DNA from: Caryophanales bacterium UBA2450 | GTDB lineage: Bacteria; Bacillota_I; Bacilli_A; RFN20; CAG-826 | Assembly (NCBI GenBank): GCA_002342545.1 | Contig: DDQE01000013.1 | Location: forward strand, 46,891-97,978 | Length of the DNA: 51,088 nucleotides | Direction of reading: 5' to 3' | In this document: in pieces, positions 25,316-34,925 of the stretch | How the letters are laid out: every line of letters begins with the position of its first letter | Numbering within the stretch: position 1 is the first letter of the stretch | Program-made: the position numbers and the translations under genes | The notes under the pieces: model-generated | The model's database searches: none | What the model was told of the DNA's origin: nothing | What the model saw: the letters and a program-made list of their open reading frames with translations, nothing else

Positions 25316-26650
25316 TTATTTGTAAAGGCTAATCCTATTACAACCAGATTCAATTTTTAGAGTGAATTTTTCGCTCTTCTCAGTCGGATAAATTGTATTA
25401 CTCATTGATAGTCCATTAACAAACACTTCAATTGAGTATTTATCTAAAACAATATAGATTTTTGTGTGATCTAATTTTCTATAAGGCATAATTCTTATGC
25501 CTTTTTTAGAATATTCGTCGACTTCCGCTCCGGTGATGGTTTCACCCGATTCACTCCTATCGAAGTAGATTTTGTCATCTTTTAAATATAATTTAGTGGA
25601 CTCTTTTGTCCCTTTCCTAAATTCGAAAGAAAAAGTTTTTAAATTTTCGATATCTAATTCAATAGTGCCGACGCTTAACTCACCTTCATATTCTTTTTCA
25701 AATGATTCTTCCAATACTTTTTGTCCGTAAATGATTGGAGTCTGAAGCATTAAGTTATCTTCAACATAAACTTTTCTAGGAACAGTTAACATACCAGCAA
25801 AACCATATTTAGAACTTGGAATAGTTCGATCCCACATATTAAGCCAGGCAATTAATATATGTTCCTTATCCATAATTTGAGGCGCATAAAAATCAAAGCC
25901 ATAGTCTATTAAAGTTTTATTAGAACTTGGAATAAATTTATAGTCTTTATTAAACGCTCCTAATTCATATTCACAAGAATGAATATTTAAGCAGTGATTA
26001 TTATCACTAGGGAAATTTTGTTCACAGTAAATTAATAATCCTAAATCTTCATGATAGTCTGCGCATTCAATCATCTCACCTTCAGATTTATGAGTTAAGA
26101 CATCACTTACAAAATTCCACTTCTTTAAATCTTGAGATTTATATAGAACAATTGCGCCACCATTGTTCACTCTTCTAGTGGCCACTAATAAATAGTAAAA
26201 GCCATCTTTATAAAAGAGTTTAGGATCTCTAAAATCACAAGGCTTATATTCTTTCGGTAAATCTTTGCCGGTAATAATTGCTCCGTGTTTAGTGAAATGA
26301 ACTCCATCTTTAGAAAACGCTAAACATTGGATTTGTTGTATTTTTTTTGGATCTTCATTGTTGATAAATCCAGTGTAGACAATATATAAAGTATCACCCA
26401 CTACTAGGCTAGTTCCGGAAAAGCAGCCATCTTTATCAAATTCATCTCCAGGAGTTAAAGCGTAAGGCAAATACTTCCAGTGCATTAAATCATCACTAAC
26501 GACATGCCCCCAATGCATTGGTCCCCACTCACAAGAATATGGATGGTGTTGGAAAAAGACATGGTATTGTCCTAAAAATTTAACAACACCATTAGGGTCA
26601 TTAATCCAGCCCTTTTCTCCAGTAATATGAAATATCGGTTTATTATTCAT
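25316..26650 (-). CDS. cytoplasmic GH32 beta-fructosidase
   Basis: A 444-residue GH32 enzyme without signal peptide, of the sucrose/sucrose-6-phosphate hydrolase (ScrB/SacA) size. The nucleophile is D18 in WINDPNG, the transition-state stabiliser D142 in FRDPK, and the acid/base E195 in MIECADY. A C-terminal beta-sandwich follows (about 330-444). It probably hydrolyses imported fructo-oligosaccharides to fructose and glucose inside the cell. The gene overlaps the end of the four-module lipoprotein gene by eight bases. No phosphotransferase-system genes are present, so unphosphorylated substrates brought in by the ABC transporter are more likely than sucrose 6-phosphate. Confidence 0.93.
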   Translation of the reverse strand: MNNKPIFHITGEKGWINDPNGVVKFLGQYHVFFQHHPYSCEWGPMHWGHVVSDDLMHWKYLPYALTPGDEFDKDGCFSGTSLVVGDTLYIVYTGFINNEDPKKIQQIQCLAFSKDGVHFTKHGAIITGKDLPKEYKPCDFRDPKLFYKDGFYYLLVATRRVNNGGAIVLYKSQDLKKWNFVSDVLTHKSEGEMIECADYHEDLGLLIYCEQNFPSDNNHCLNIHSCEYELGAFNKDYKFIPSSNKTLIDYGFDFYAPQIMDKEHILIAWLNMWDRTIPSSKYGFAGMLTVPRKVYVEDNLMLQTPIIYGQKVLEESFEKEYEGELSVGTIELDIENLKTFSFEFRKGTKESTKLYLKDDKIYFDRSESGETITGAEVDEYSKKGIRIMPYRKLDHTKIYIVLDKYSIEVFVNGLSMSNTIYPTEKSEKFTLKIESGCNRISLYK

Positions 26651-29129
26651 TTGTGACCTTTTCTGCTAAAACATAATTAGATGGGATATCATTACTAGAT
26701 TCATAGTAAGTAATAAAATCATCAGCGAATAATAATCCCCAATCATCAGTCGCATTATCGACAATTCTAATTTGAATGTGTCGACCAATAAATTCGCTTA
26801 AATCAACTTTATATTCCGCCATATTAGCCGCGTAGAAGCCGTCTAAAGCTAAATCTTTTGGATAGCCTTGATAATAATAAGATTTAGTGATTTCTTTAAA
26901 TCTTTGATTATAAGTAGTTGCTAAAACATCACCAGTATCCGCATCAATAAATTCGACGTGACATAATTCTTTATTTTTACCGCCACCTAAGCGATAAGAA
27001 ACAAATCCACTACCACCTAAAGTAAACGAACTAGAAGTTAATGTACCAACGCTTTCTTCTTTAGCAACCCAGCCGTTTAAGAAGTAAGAGCCTTGTTTAT
27101 TATATAAGAAGCATTCATGCCACCAAGTATAATCTCTAGAAATGCCTAATATAGGATCTCCGTCTATTACCCAGCCACTCATATCACCAGTTTCAAAGGT
27201 GCCATTAGTGACTTGATATTCGGAAACGCTTTCTTTATATTCCAAAGCATTTGGATTTAATAAAGCTGATGAATCAATCGCGCTCATACTCTCATAATAA
27301 GTAATAAAGCTATCAACACACACTAATCCCCAATTACTAGTGGCCTTATCTACGACTTGGATTTTCACCTCTTTACCTAATAAGGAAGTTAAATCTGCTT
27401 TATAGAAGATCATATTCATTAAGTTTTCTCCATGTCCCACTCTTTCGGTTTCATCGTCAAGATCATTAAACATGAAGTTTGTAAATCTTAATAATTCTTC
27501 ATTAGTTGTCGCGTCAATAATAGAAACATAAACACTTAATGGGTCTCTTGCGCCTGACATTCTAAATGTCATATAGCCCACTCCACCAACTTTAAAGCTA
27601 CTTGAAGTTAATGTACCTGTACCGACTTCATTATTTTCTCCAGAGAAGAAATAAGTACCACGTTTATTAAATGTTAATCTAGGATTATTCCACCAATATG
27701 ATTTAGAGGAAATAACTCCAATATCAGTCTCATTCGTGGACTCTAAAGTCCAACCAGTTAAATCACCAGTTTCAAAAGTGCCGTTCACTGGTTGATATTC
27801 ATTAACTGGCTCTCTTTCATAAGTCGAAGCAATATCAATCTTATAGTATTCTTTATCCGTCCAAAATGGAGTGTCTTCGTAATAGGTTTCAAAACTATCA
27901 AAAGTCATGCAGCCTAAATCATCTGCGCTTGTGTTATTATCCACGATTTCGATATATAAACTTTCTCCAACATATTCACCTAAATCAATATAATATTGGA
28001 CCATATTTAAAAGGTGCATCTTCATTGGAATAAATGGGAATTGTTCATTTTTATATTGAACGTTAGAAACTTTAGCAACTTCAATAGGCTCTCCCCCATT
28101 AACCGCCATAAAGCGGATATAAGTTAAAGCTTGTTCCTGGCATCCTCCTAACTTAAAGGAAATAAATCCTTTTCCACCTAATTCAAATATCGATGAGCAG
28201 AGAATACCTGTCGCACTTGGTTTATAGTGACCGTAATGATATTTACCATCTTTATTATAGGTAATATATTCGTTCCACCAGCCATTTTCGACATTTACTC
28301 CTTCGTTAGAGAAAGCTTCTCCTTCAACAACTGTCCAGCCACCTAAAGAGCCAATTTCGAAATCAGGGTTCTTGATATGATATTTATCAATAGCCTCCAC
28401 ATCGTCTATATATTCACGCGATTTTGTGTAATATGCCCCTTCAGTTTGTGCGCCTACATAACCAACACGAATATCATCAACACTTAAATAGCCATAGTAA
28501 ACATCTTTATCGTTATCGACAATACGAACATAGACTTCTTGATTAGCGTATTCCTCTAAATCAATCGTATATTCATAGAAATTATCAGTGTTGTAATAGT
28601 TATTGTTATATTTACTTGCTTCAACATATTCTGTATGTTGCTTAAAGAATTTATTTGTTTGTTTAGCAATCATTTGATCGCTAGAGGCTAAATAAACTCC
28701 AAAATAACAAATTTCTTGTTCGTTTTTAAGTGGAGAATCATCATATTTACCTTTTCTAGTCGCCCCACCAGCGAGTTTCACTGTAATTAAACCATCATTA
28801 TCTAAATAGAAATTATTACTTCTAATAGAACCCACTCTCGCGTGAGAGTATGCTAAATCATAACCTTGACCAGATAAATACCAGTTTCCCGTCTTTTTAA
28901 TATCGAGTCTATTGTGTTCAGTATCATCATCAAAGGTAAAATAGGTTCTAGAAGACACTGAATCATCAGTGTAGGCATCACCATATTCCACAGTCCATCC
29001 ACTTAAATCAGAGGTTTCAAATCCTCCGTTTAATACAGAATGATTGATAACTTTAGAACTAGATGAGCCACATCCAACTAAAGGAATAGCAAATAGGCTA
29101 ATAAACAAAGTTTTAATATATTTATTCAT
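26643..29129 (-). CDS. four-module binding lipoprotein of the fructan locus
   Basis: An 828-residue lipoprotein with a lipobox at IPLVGC. The mature protein is four tandem copies of a ~190-residue beta-sandwich module, starting near residues 32, 252, 446 and 638, each opening with a version of NGTFETGDLSGWTV and closing with a version of WGLVCVDSFITYYES. The layout suggests a multivalent glycan-binding surface protein; no catalytic motif is visible. Start choice: AGGAGG (29138-29143) is too close to the ATG at 29135, and correctly spaced for the ATG at 29129. It sits between the GH32 lipoprotein and the cytoplasmic GH32 gene. Fructan binding is inferred from position only. Confidence 0.78.
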   Translation of the reverse strand: MNKYIKTLFISLFAIPLVGCGSSSSKVINHSVLNGGFETSDLSGWTVEYGDAYTDDSVSSRTYFTFDDDTEHNRLDIKKTGNWYLSGQGYDLAYSHARVGSIRSNNFYLDNDGLITVKLAGGATRKGKYDDSPLKNEQEICYFGVYLASSDQMIAKQTNKFFKQHTEYVEASKYNNNYYNTDNFYEYTIDLEEYANQEVYVRIVDNDKDVYYGYLSVDDIRVGYVGAQTEGAYYTKSREYIDDVEAIDKYHIKNPDFEIGSLGGWTVVEGEAFSNEGVNVENGWWNEYITYNKDGKYHYGHYKPSATGILCSSIFELGGKGFISFKLGGCQEQALTYIRFMAVNGGEPIEVAKVSNVQYKNEQFPFIPMKMHLLNMVQYYIDLGEYVGESLYIEIVDNNTSADDLGCMTFDSFETYYEDTPFWTDKEYYKIDIASTYEREPVNEYQPVNGTFETGDLTGWTLESTNETDIGVISSKSYWWNNPRLTFNKRGTYFFSGENNEVGTGTLTSSSFKVGGVGYMTFRMSGARDPLSVYVSIIDATTNEELLRFTNFMFNDLDDETERVGHGENLMNMIFYKADLTSLLGKEVKIQVVDKATSNWGLVCVDSFITYYESMSAIDSSALLNPNALEYKESVSEYQVTNGTFETGDMSGWVIDGDPILGISRDYTWWHECFLYNKQGSYFLNGWVAKEESVGTLTSSSFTLGGSGFVSYRLGGGKNKELCHVEFIDADTGDVLATTYNQRFKEITKSYYYQGYPKDLALDGFYAANMAEYKVDLSEFIGRHIQIRIVDNATDDWGLLFADDFITYYESSNDIPSNYVLAEKVTNE

Positions 29130-29141
29130 ACTCATAGCCTC

Positions 29142-31682
29142 CTAGTTATAATCCGCTAAATTGCCAACGTTACCATAATAAGCAGGCTCTACTTCATCTT
29201 TAAAGCAGCCTTTCATTTGCGTAACTTTGAATTTAGTAATAGACATATTGCCACCATTATCGAATAAGGAAATATAATCACTATCTCCATATTTTGGATA
29301 AATACGAGTGGTAATAGTCTCAATATCATTAATGTATATTTCTAACATTGAACGGTCGACTAAAATACGAACGTTAAATTCTTTTGTGTTTACTGGTAAA
29401 TGCCATGTATCAGATGTATCGATATAGTCGATGGTTGTAGATAATAAACGGTCGACAAAGACTTTGTCAGTGTTATCTGTATAGGCAGTCTTTTCAAATT
29501 TAATGGCCGTTCTTTCTGTACCCATATAGTTATCATTTGGGTTATATCTTACGTAAATTCCACTAATATAGTTATCTGAAGGATTTAAGGAGAAAGTCGC
29601 TTCAATTTGATACATATCGCTTCTCACATTTTTAAGTTCTTCAGCAAGTTCAGAAGCAGATTTACCACTTCCTTCATATTCAAATAAAGTTTCTTTATAT
29701 AAAGTGTCAATAGCGTTCACTGGTCTTCTAATAACATCTTTTCCATTCGGGGCTAAGAAGATTTCTACTGGCATCGCAAAGTTATGCGCCCAGCCCGCAA
29801 TCTTATTTTGATTTGTACCAGCGGATTTACCTTGGGCAATCGCATAAATCACTGTGTGCCCATCTTCATAATTTGAGATACCCGCTGCTCTTTCTTCATC
29901 AGTTAAATAAGTAAATCCAGTTTGACCAGTCCAAATGCCTTTGCCATGGTCAAATAATCTTGGTTTAGGATCATCAGGAATAAATCTACATGTGTCTTTA
30001 TTAAATGTTCCAATCCAGTAATATGTATCAACAACATATCCAGAAACTGTATATTGAGGAGAATCCATAAAGATATATTTAGTCACACTCTTATCTTCAG
30101 TAGAAATAGGAAGCATGACACAACATTCCCAGTGTTTTCCTTGTTCTGGATAATCTTGATAACTCACTTCAAAAGTGAAACCTTTATATTCCCAGTTTCT
30201 CATATCAGTAGATCTATACATATTAGTGGATCCACCATGAGATTGATCCCAGTCAGCAGCAACAGAAGTCGACACCATCATGTAATAATACGGAGCATCA
30301 TACCAAATAAATGGATCTCTAAATTCTTCTATCTTTCCTTGAGACCAGTCACTTGGTTGAACTAGAGTATTAACATCTTCAACATACCAATCGGTTAAAT
30401 ACGGATCGTTAGGATCAACTGGATGAACATAACACACTGATTGATGTGAGAATTTTGATGATTCTTCATAGTCTATATAGGTAGTTCCTGCAGTAATTGT
30501 TAACCAAGGGACCCCGTCTGGACCAATAACTGAACCTCCAGTCCACGCTCCTTCTGGGCAAGCTGGCTTAGTAGGAGCGACTGCGTCTTTAACATAACGC
30601 CAGTGAATCATATCTGGAGAACAAATATGAGCCCATCTAATTTGAGACCAATAAGGTCCAATTGGGTTATGTTGATAAAAGACGTGATACATGCCCTTAT
30701 AATAAATTGGGGCGTGAGGTTCATTCATCCACACTGCTGGAGGAATCGCATGATATTGCGGTCTAAATCGATCTCCATCATAGACACTACTATCAAGTTG
30801 AACTTCGCTAAATGGTAAAGTTGGAACTTTGCCGTTATCAGAGTAACGTGTAAATAAATAATTCATTTGTTTTGGGGTCATAGACTCATGATATACTTCT
30901 GCTTCATCCACTAACGCAGAAGGCATTTGTCTAGGAACACCAAATTCGTAAATGGTAGAGCAGTAATAACCAAAATATAAAGGCTTTGTGCTACTAACAA
31001 TCTCTGTATTTTCTAAATCAGGAATTAAAGATTCATAAGCGACTTGACCGTTAAAAGTTAGACAAATATAACCTTTATCTCCATCATAAGTAGCGGAAAT
31101 ATGACTCCATTCATATAAAGGTAAAGCGTTAAGTGGGTCATAATATCCAACGAATACCTTTTGACCGGTAGTCTTATTTATCAAATTCATTTGTAAACCC
31201 CATAAACCGAGTCTACCATAGCCAAATAAGAATCCTTCTTCAGCTTCCATATGACCCCAGTTAAATAGGGAAGTCATTCTAGGATGACCTCGAGCAATGG
31301 TGTCGTTACCGTATCTATTTAAATTTTCAAAGCCACGTGGAGCAACCCAAGTAGAGAATGTAATTTTATTAGTAGGACCAGTATAATCACTCATTTCAAT
31401 GCGAGTAGAAAAGCCGTCCATATATAAGGATTTACCAGAGACACCTTGTTTTTGAAGTGGATCATTAGGTTTTTTAAATAATGATTCCTCGTTTTCTTTA
31501 GAGAAAACATAATCGATATAACGATCTTTTTTCGCTCCTGAATCTCTTGTATAACTATCTTTAGTGCTTTCAAAAGAGAAACTCACCACCGCAGTAGTTT
31601 CTTTATCTACTGCATTAGAACAGCCTCCAAGAGTTAATGAACAAATATAAGCAAATAAAGGTAACAAATTTCTTTTTCTCAT
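29142..31682 (-). CDS. GH32 lipoprotein with LamG-like domain and atypical nucleophile
   Basis: An 846-residue lipoprotein (lipobox SLTLGGC). Residues about 45-280 look like a LamG/concanavalin-type sandwich, followed by a GH32 five-bladed propeller (about 305-640) and the GH32 C-terminal sandwich (to 846). The stabiliser D456 (EFRDPFIW) and acid/base E519 (HWECCVM) are present, but the nucleophile motif WMNDPNG reads WMNEPHAP, with E321 where Asp is usual. The enzyme may have altered specificity (fructotransferase-like or a particular linkage) or an altered mechanism. It is anchored on the outer face of the membrane. Its stop lies next to the ribosome site of the binding lipoprotein. Confidence 0.87.
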   Translation of the reverse strand: MRKRNLLPLFAYICSLTLGGCSNAVDKETTAVVSFSFESTKDSYTRDSGAKKDRYIDYVFSKENEESLFKKPNDPLQKQGVSGKSLYMDGFSTRIEMSDYTGPTNKITFSTWVAPRGFENLNRYGNDTIARGHPRMTSLFNWGHMEAEEGFLFGYGRLGLWGLQMNLINKTTGQKVFVGYYDPLNALPLYEWSHISATYDGDKGYICLTFNGQVAYESLIPDLENTEIVSSTKPLYFGYYCSTIYEFGVPRQMPSALVDEAEVYHESMTPKQMNYLFTRYSDNGKVPTLPFSEVQLDSSVYDGDRFRPQYHAIPPAVWMNEPHAPIYYKGMYHVFYQHNPIGPYWSQIRWAHICSPDMIHWRYVKDAVAPTKPACPEGAWTGGSVIGPDGVPWLTITAGTTYIDYEESSKFSHQSVCYVHPVDPNDPYLTDWYVEDVNTLVQPSDWSQGKIEEFRDPFIWYDAPYYYMMVSTSVAADWDQSHGGSTNMYRSTDMRNWEYKGFTFEVSYQDYPEQGKHWECCVMLPISTEDKSVTKYIFMDSPQYTVSGYVVDTYYWIGTFNKDTCRFIPDDPKPRLFDHGKGIWTGQTGFTYLTDEERAAGISNYEDGHTVIYAIAQGKSAGTNQNKIAGWAHNFAMPVEIFLAPNGKDVIRRPVNAIDTLYKETLFEYEGSGKSASELAEELKNVRSDMYQIEATFSLNPSDNYISGIYVRYNPNDNYMGTERTAIKFEKTAYTDNTDKVFVDRLLSTTIDYIDTSDTWHLPVNTKEFNVRILVDRSMLEIYINDIETITTRIYPKYGDSDYISLFDNGGNMSITKFKVTQMKGCFKDEVEPAYYGNVGNLADYN

Positions 31683-31697
31683 ATTTAATCGTCCTTT

Positions 31698-32621
31698 CTA
31701 CATCTTAAGTCCAGCAGTGCCAAATCCTTTGACGATATATTTCTGCGCTGCGACATATAATATAAATATTGGTAAAGTTGTAATCACTAACGCTGCCATA
31801 ATTTGACCGGTAGTGATACCATCAGAGCTAGTAATAATATTGACCGCGTATTGAATTGGATATAACGGCCAACCCGAGGTTCCTCTATTATCCACAACTA
31901 AGCTTGGCCACACATAATCGTTCCACACACCAATAAAGGTGAAAACTGCAGTAGTCGCCACAATTGGTTTAGATAATGGAAGAATTAAATTAAAGAACAT
32001 TCTTACTCTACCTGCTCCATCAATATGCATTGCTTCTTCATATTCTTTAGGAATCGAAGAGAAGAATTGGGTATATAAGAAGATATTAAAGACGGAAATA
32101 ATACTTGGTATCACTATCGCTATTATCGAGAAGAATCCTTTATTTAGATGTAATAAATCCTGAACGATAGATAAAAGAGGAATAATACTTGTCTCTACCG
32201 GGACTACCATTAAGAAAATAATGATAAAACTGAAGAATCCTTTAGCAGGGAAATGGAATTTTGCTAATACATATCCCGCTAATCCATTTACTAAGGTATT
32301 TAAAACAATAACAACTAAACAATAAATTAAACTGTTAATCGCATATGTCCAAATGTGGTATCTTTCACCAAACACCACCGCATAGTTATCAAAGAATACA
32401 CTTAAGTTAGTGAAATCAGGGATAAACATTAAGAAAGTTCCATTAGAGGTTGCAACCGCAGCTTCACTCTTAGTGGAAGCGGCAAGCATATATAAAAGAG
32501 GAAGAATGAATAATAAAGATAAAGCAGTGCCAGTTAGATAATAAATAACTGAATAAATAATCTTTTTCTTTGATTTTTTAGAGCGAACAAAATTAGGATC
32601 GTTAAGATATCTCTTTTTCAT
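31698..32621 (-). CDS. ABC sugar transporter permease (MalG type)
   Basis: A 307-residue membrane protein with six predicted helices and the EAA loop EEAMHIDGAGRVRMFFNLILPLSKP, which contacts the ATPase. The start ATG at 32621 overlaps the stop of the other permease (TAATG); upstream in-frame codons would extend into that gene and give no membrane-protein character. It is one of the two inner subunits of a CUT1-type importer together with the gene at 32621-33607, the binding lipoprotein and the MsmK-like ATPase. Confidence 0.93.
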   Translation of the reverse strand: MKKRYLNDPNFVRSKKSKKKIIYSVIYYLTGTALSLLFILPLLYMLAASTKSEAAVATSNGTFLMFIPDFTNLSVFFDNYAVVFGERYHIWTYAINSLIYCLVVIVLNTLVNGLAGYVLAKFHFPAKGFFSFIIIFLMVVPVETSIIPLLSIVQDLLHLNKGFFSIIAIVIPSIISVFNIFLYTQFFSSIPKEYEEAMHIDGAGRVRMFFNLILPLSKPIVATTAVFTFIGVWNDYVWPSLVVDNRGTSGWPLYPIQYAVNIITSSDGITTGQIMAALVITTLPIFILYVAAQKYIVKGFGTAGLKM

Positions 32622-33607
32622 TATTTCTTCTTCTCCTTTAGAAGCTGCCTTTGTAAGAAGGTAATAGAGCCTATGACAATAGTCATAAGTAACGCCACCG
32701 CACACGATAATCCAACATTACCGTATTTTTGGCCTTGGTTATACATATATAAACTTAAAGTGACACTACCAGGATAGACGCCTTGATCTAATAACATTGG
32801 TTGAATTAAAACACGACACGCTCCAATAAAAACAGTAATCAAAATAAATAACATTGTTGGTCTAAGTCCTGGAATAGTGACTGTTTTAAATCTTTGGAAT
32901 GAATTTGCCCCATCTACTCTAGCGGCCTCATATAAATCTTTTCTAATATTTCCTAAAGCAGAAAGGAATATTAACATTTGATAGCCACATCCTTGCCAAG
33001 CAGAGATCGCAATCATCCAACCTAAAATCTTGTCGGTTCCTAAGAAATCTTGATTAGGGATTCCAAAATTAGCGAGGATAGAATTCATAATGCCATCCGG
33101 TCTATTAGCTAATACTTCTCTCCAGAAGAAAGCAGTAACTGATAAAGAAACCGCAACTGGAGCAAAGAAACATACTTTAAAGATTGTTGTACCTCTTCTT
33201 TTATTGTTAACAAATAAGGCTAAACCTAAGGCTAAACCAATTTGAATTGGGACGACAAAGACCACGAAGATGGCGGTATTTTTTATCGCATGATAGAAAT
33301 CACCTTTAATTTGGAATTCACTTATTAAATCTCTAAAGTTACCAAATCCATCTCCACCAGCAAGGCTAATGTTATTTGGATCACCAAGCGTGTAATTTGT
33401 AAAAGAAAAACCTAAAGAAGTAATAATCGGTAATAGCACTAAAAAGAACGCTAATACCACACTAGGGGCAAGTAAAACGAAAGCCATAATTACTTCACCC
33501 TTATGGTATTTATAATGCGATTTTCTATTCTTTATAAAGTCTTTGATGAAAACAGCCAAGAAAATGACTATAAATGCAGCAAAAACATAAAGAGCTATTA
33601 ACGCCAT
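32621..33607 (-). CDS. ABC sugar transporter permease (MalF/UgpA type)
   Basis: A 328-residue permease with an extra N-terminal helix, then six helices and the EAA loop EAARVDGANSFQRFKTVTIPGLRP. The pair of consecutive permeases is typical of CUT1 importers for oligosaccharides. It lies 12 bases after the binding-protein gene. Substrate is inferred to be fructo-oligosaccharides because three GH32 genes share the operon. Confidence 0.93.
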   Translation of the reverse strand: MALIALYVFAAFIVIFLAVFIKDFIKNRKSHYKYHKGEVIMAFVLLAPSVVLAFFLVLLPIITSLGFSFTNYTLGDPNNISLAGGDGFGNFRDLISEFQIKGDFYHAIKNTAIFVVFVVPIQIGLALGLALFVNNKRRGTTIFKVCFFAPVAVSLSVTAFFWREVLANRPDGIMNSILANFGIPNQDFLGTDKILGWMIAISAWQGCGYQMLIFLSALGNIRKDLYEAARVDGANSFQRFKTVTIPGLRPTMLFILITVFIGACRVLIQPMLLDQGVYPGSVTLSLYMYNQGQKYGNVGLSCAVALLMTIVIGSITFLQRQLLKEKKK

Positions 33608-33619
33608 AAACCTTCCTTT

Positions 33620-34909
33620 TTACTTTAATCTACTTAATTCTTTTTCTAAGTATTGAGCAGCGTCATCAACTGATTTATCAACGCCATAATCTTTTAAATA
33701 TTTAATTGCTCTACCAAACGCTGAAGAGAATTGAGCGTAGCCAACAGTCTCTGGGCGTTGAACACTAGTTTTATTTAATTGTTGTAATAAAACATCTTCA
33801 GCAGATCCAGGATTAGCATAGCCAACTTGAGCTTCTTTATTCGCAGGAATCATACCTGTATGTTGGGTAATGACTTTAGATGATTTTGCATTAGTAATGT
33901 ATTTTAATAAAGTCACAACATTACTCTTATCGGTACGAGGGTTATTTCCAATTGCATAGCTCCAAGAACCATTACAGCTAACAGCGGTGCCGTCATCGGC
34001 TTTTGGATAAGGTAATAATCCCCAAGAGTTTCTATCTGGGAAATATTGTCCCCATTTCACATGGTTATCTAATTCTGGGATAGTCCATCCACTAGATAAA
34101 TACATACCAACTTGGTGAGTAAAGAAATCTTGAGCACCATAGTTAGTACCGGTATAACCGTTATCAAGTAAATCTTTAAGGAATTGGAAGCCTTTCTTAC
34201 TATTAGCGCTATTAAAGTAATTTAAAGCGTGTAAACCAGTGCTATCAACAAATGATCCACCACAAGAATAAATGAATGGATAAAGTAAATATGTTGCTGT
34301 TTCATCAGCGGTCGCATCAAGTCTCATATCAACCGCGCCTTTTAATCCTGGAAGAGCCTTAAGTTTTGCACAAGCCTCTTTAAATTGAGAGAATGTCCAA
34401 GGATTATCAACAGTGATACCACTAACATCAATGCCAGCTCTATTAAACATGTCTTTGTTATAGTAGAATCCAGCACTACTTTCTTGGATAGGGATTCCGA
34501 ATAATTTACTTTGGTATCTATTTAAAGCCACAAAGTTATCTTGTTCAGTAGTAGAAAAGCTACTAGATAAATCATATAAATAACCATTTTTAGCGTAATA
34601 CGCACATTTAGGAGCGTCGAATGTAAATAAATCTGGTAATGTGTTCTTTCTTTTGTCGTTATCTAATTGAGTTTCATAGATGCCACCACTTCTAGCAACA
34701 AATTCAAGATCCACTCTAATTTTGCCGTTATTCTCACGGTTAAAAGCGGTAATTATTTCTTTATAACCGTTTCCTTCTTCTGAACCTTCGTCAACGTGGA
34801 CTCTCATGGTTAATCTAGTGTTATCAGTGTAATCAACATCAGGTTCTCCACATCCCACTAACGATAAAGTCATCGCTGCTAAGGGGACTAATAATACTTT
34901 CTTATTCAT
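33620..34909 (-). CDS. ABC sugar transporter substrate-binding lipoprotein
   Basis: A 429-residue family 1 solute-binding lipoprotein, MNKKVLLVPLAAMTLSLVGC with the lipobox SLVGC. The mature part shows TAFNRENNGKIRVDLEF and DLFTFDAPKCAYYAKNGYLYDLSS, the usual first-lobe pattern. ATG 34909 is chosen because GGAGGAAA lies at 34918-34925 and because it gives a proper signal peptide; an in-frame codon at 34942 would sit before that site. It delivers sugars to the two permeases encoded next. Confidence 0.93.
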   Translation of the reverse strand: MNKKVLLVPLAAMTLSLVGCGEPDVDYTDNTRLTMRVHVDEGSEEGNGYKEIITAFNRENNGKIRVDLEFVARSGGIYETQLDNDKRKNTLPDLFTFDAPKCAYYAKNGYLYDLSSSFSTTEQDNFVALNRYQSKLFGIPIQESSAGFYYNKDMFNRAGIDVSGITVDNPWTFSQFKEACAKLKALPGLKGAVDMRLDATADETATYLLYPFIYSCGGSFVDSTGLHALNYFNSANSKKGFQFLKDLLDNGYTGTNYGAQDFFTHQVGMYLSSGWTIPELDNHVKWGQYFPDRNSWGLLPYPKADDGTAVSCNGSWSYAIGNNPRTDKSNVVTLLKYITNAKSSKVITQHTGMIPANKEAQVGYANPGSAEDVLLQQLNKTSVQRPETVGYAQFSSAFGRAIKYLKDYGVDKSVDDAAQYLEKELSRLK

Positions 34910-34925
34910 AACTAATTTCCTCCAA

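Noticed and set aside
30054..30818. Plus-strand open frames inside the GH32 lipoprotein gene
   Set aside because: They are antisense to a well-supported GH32 gene, have no ribosome sites and no recognisable protein features.
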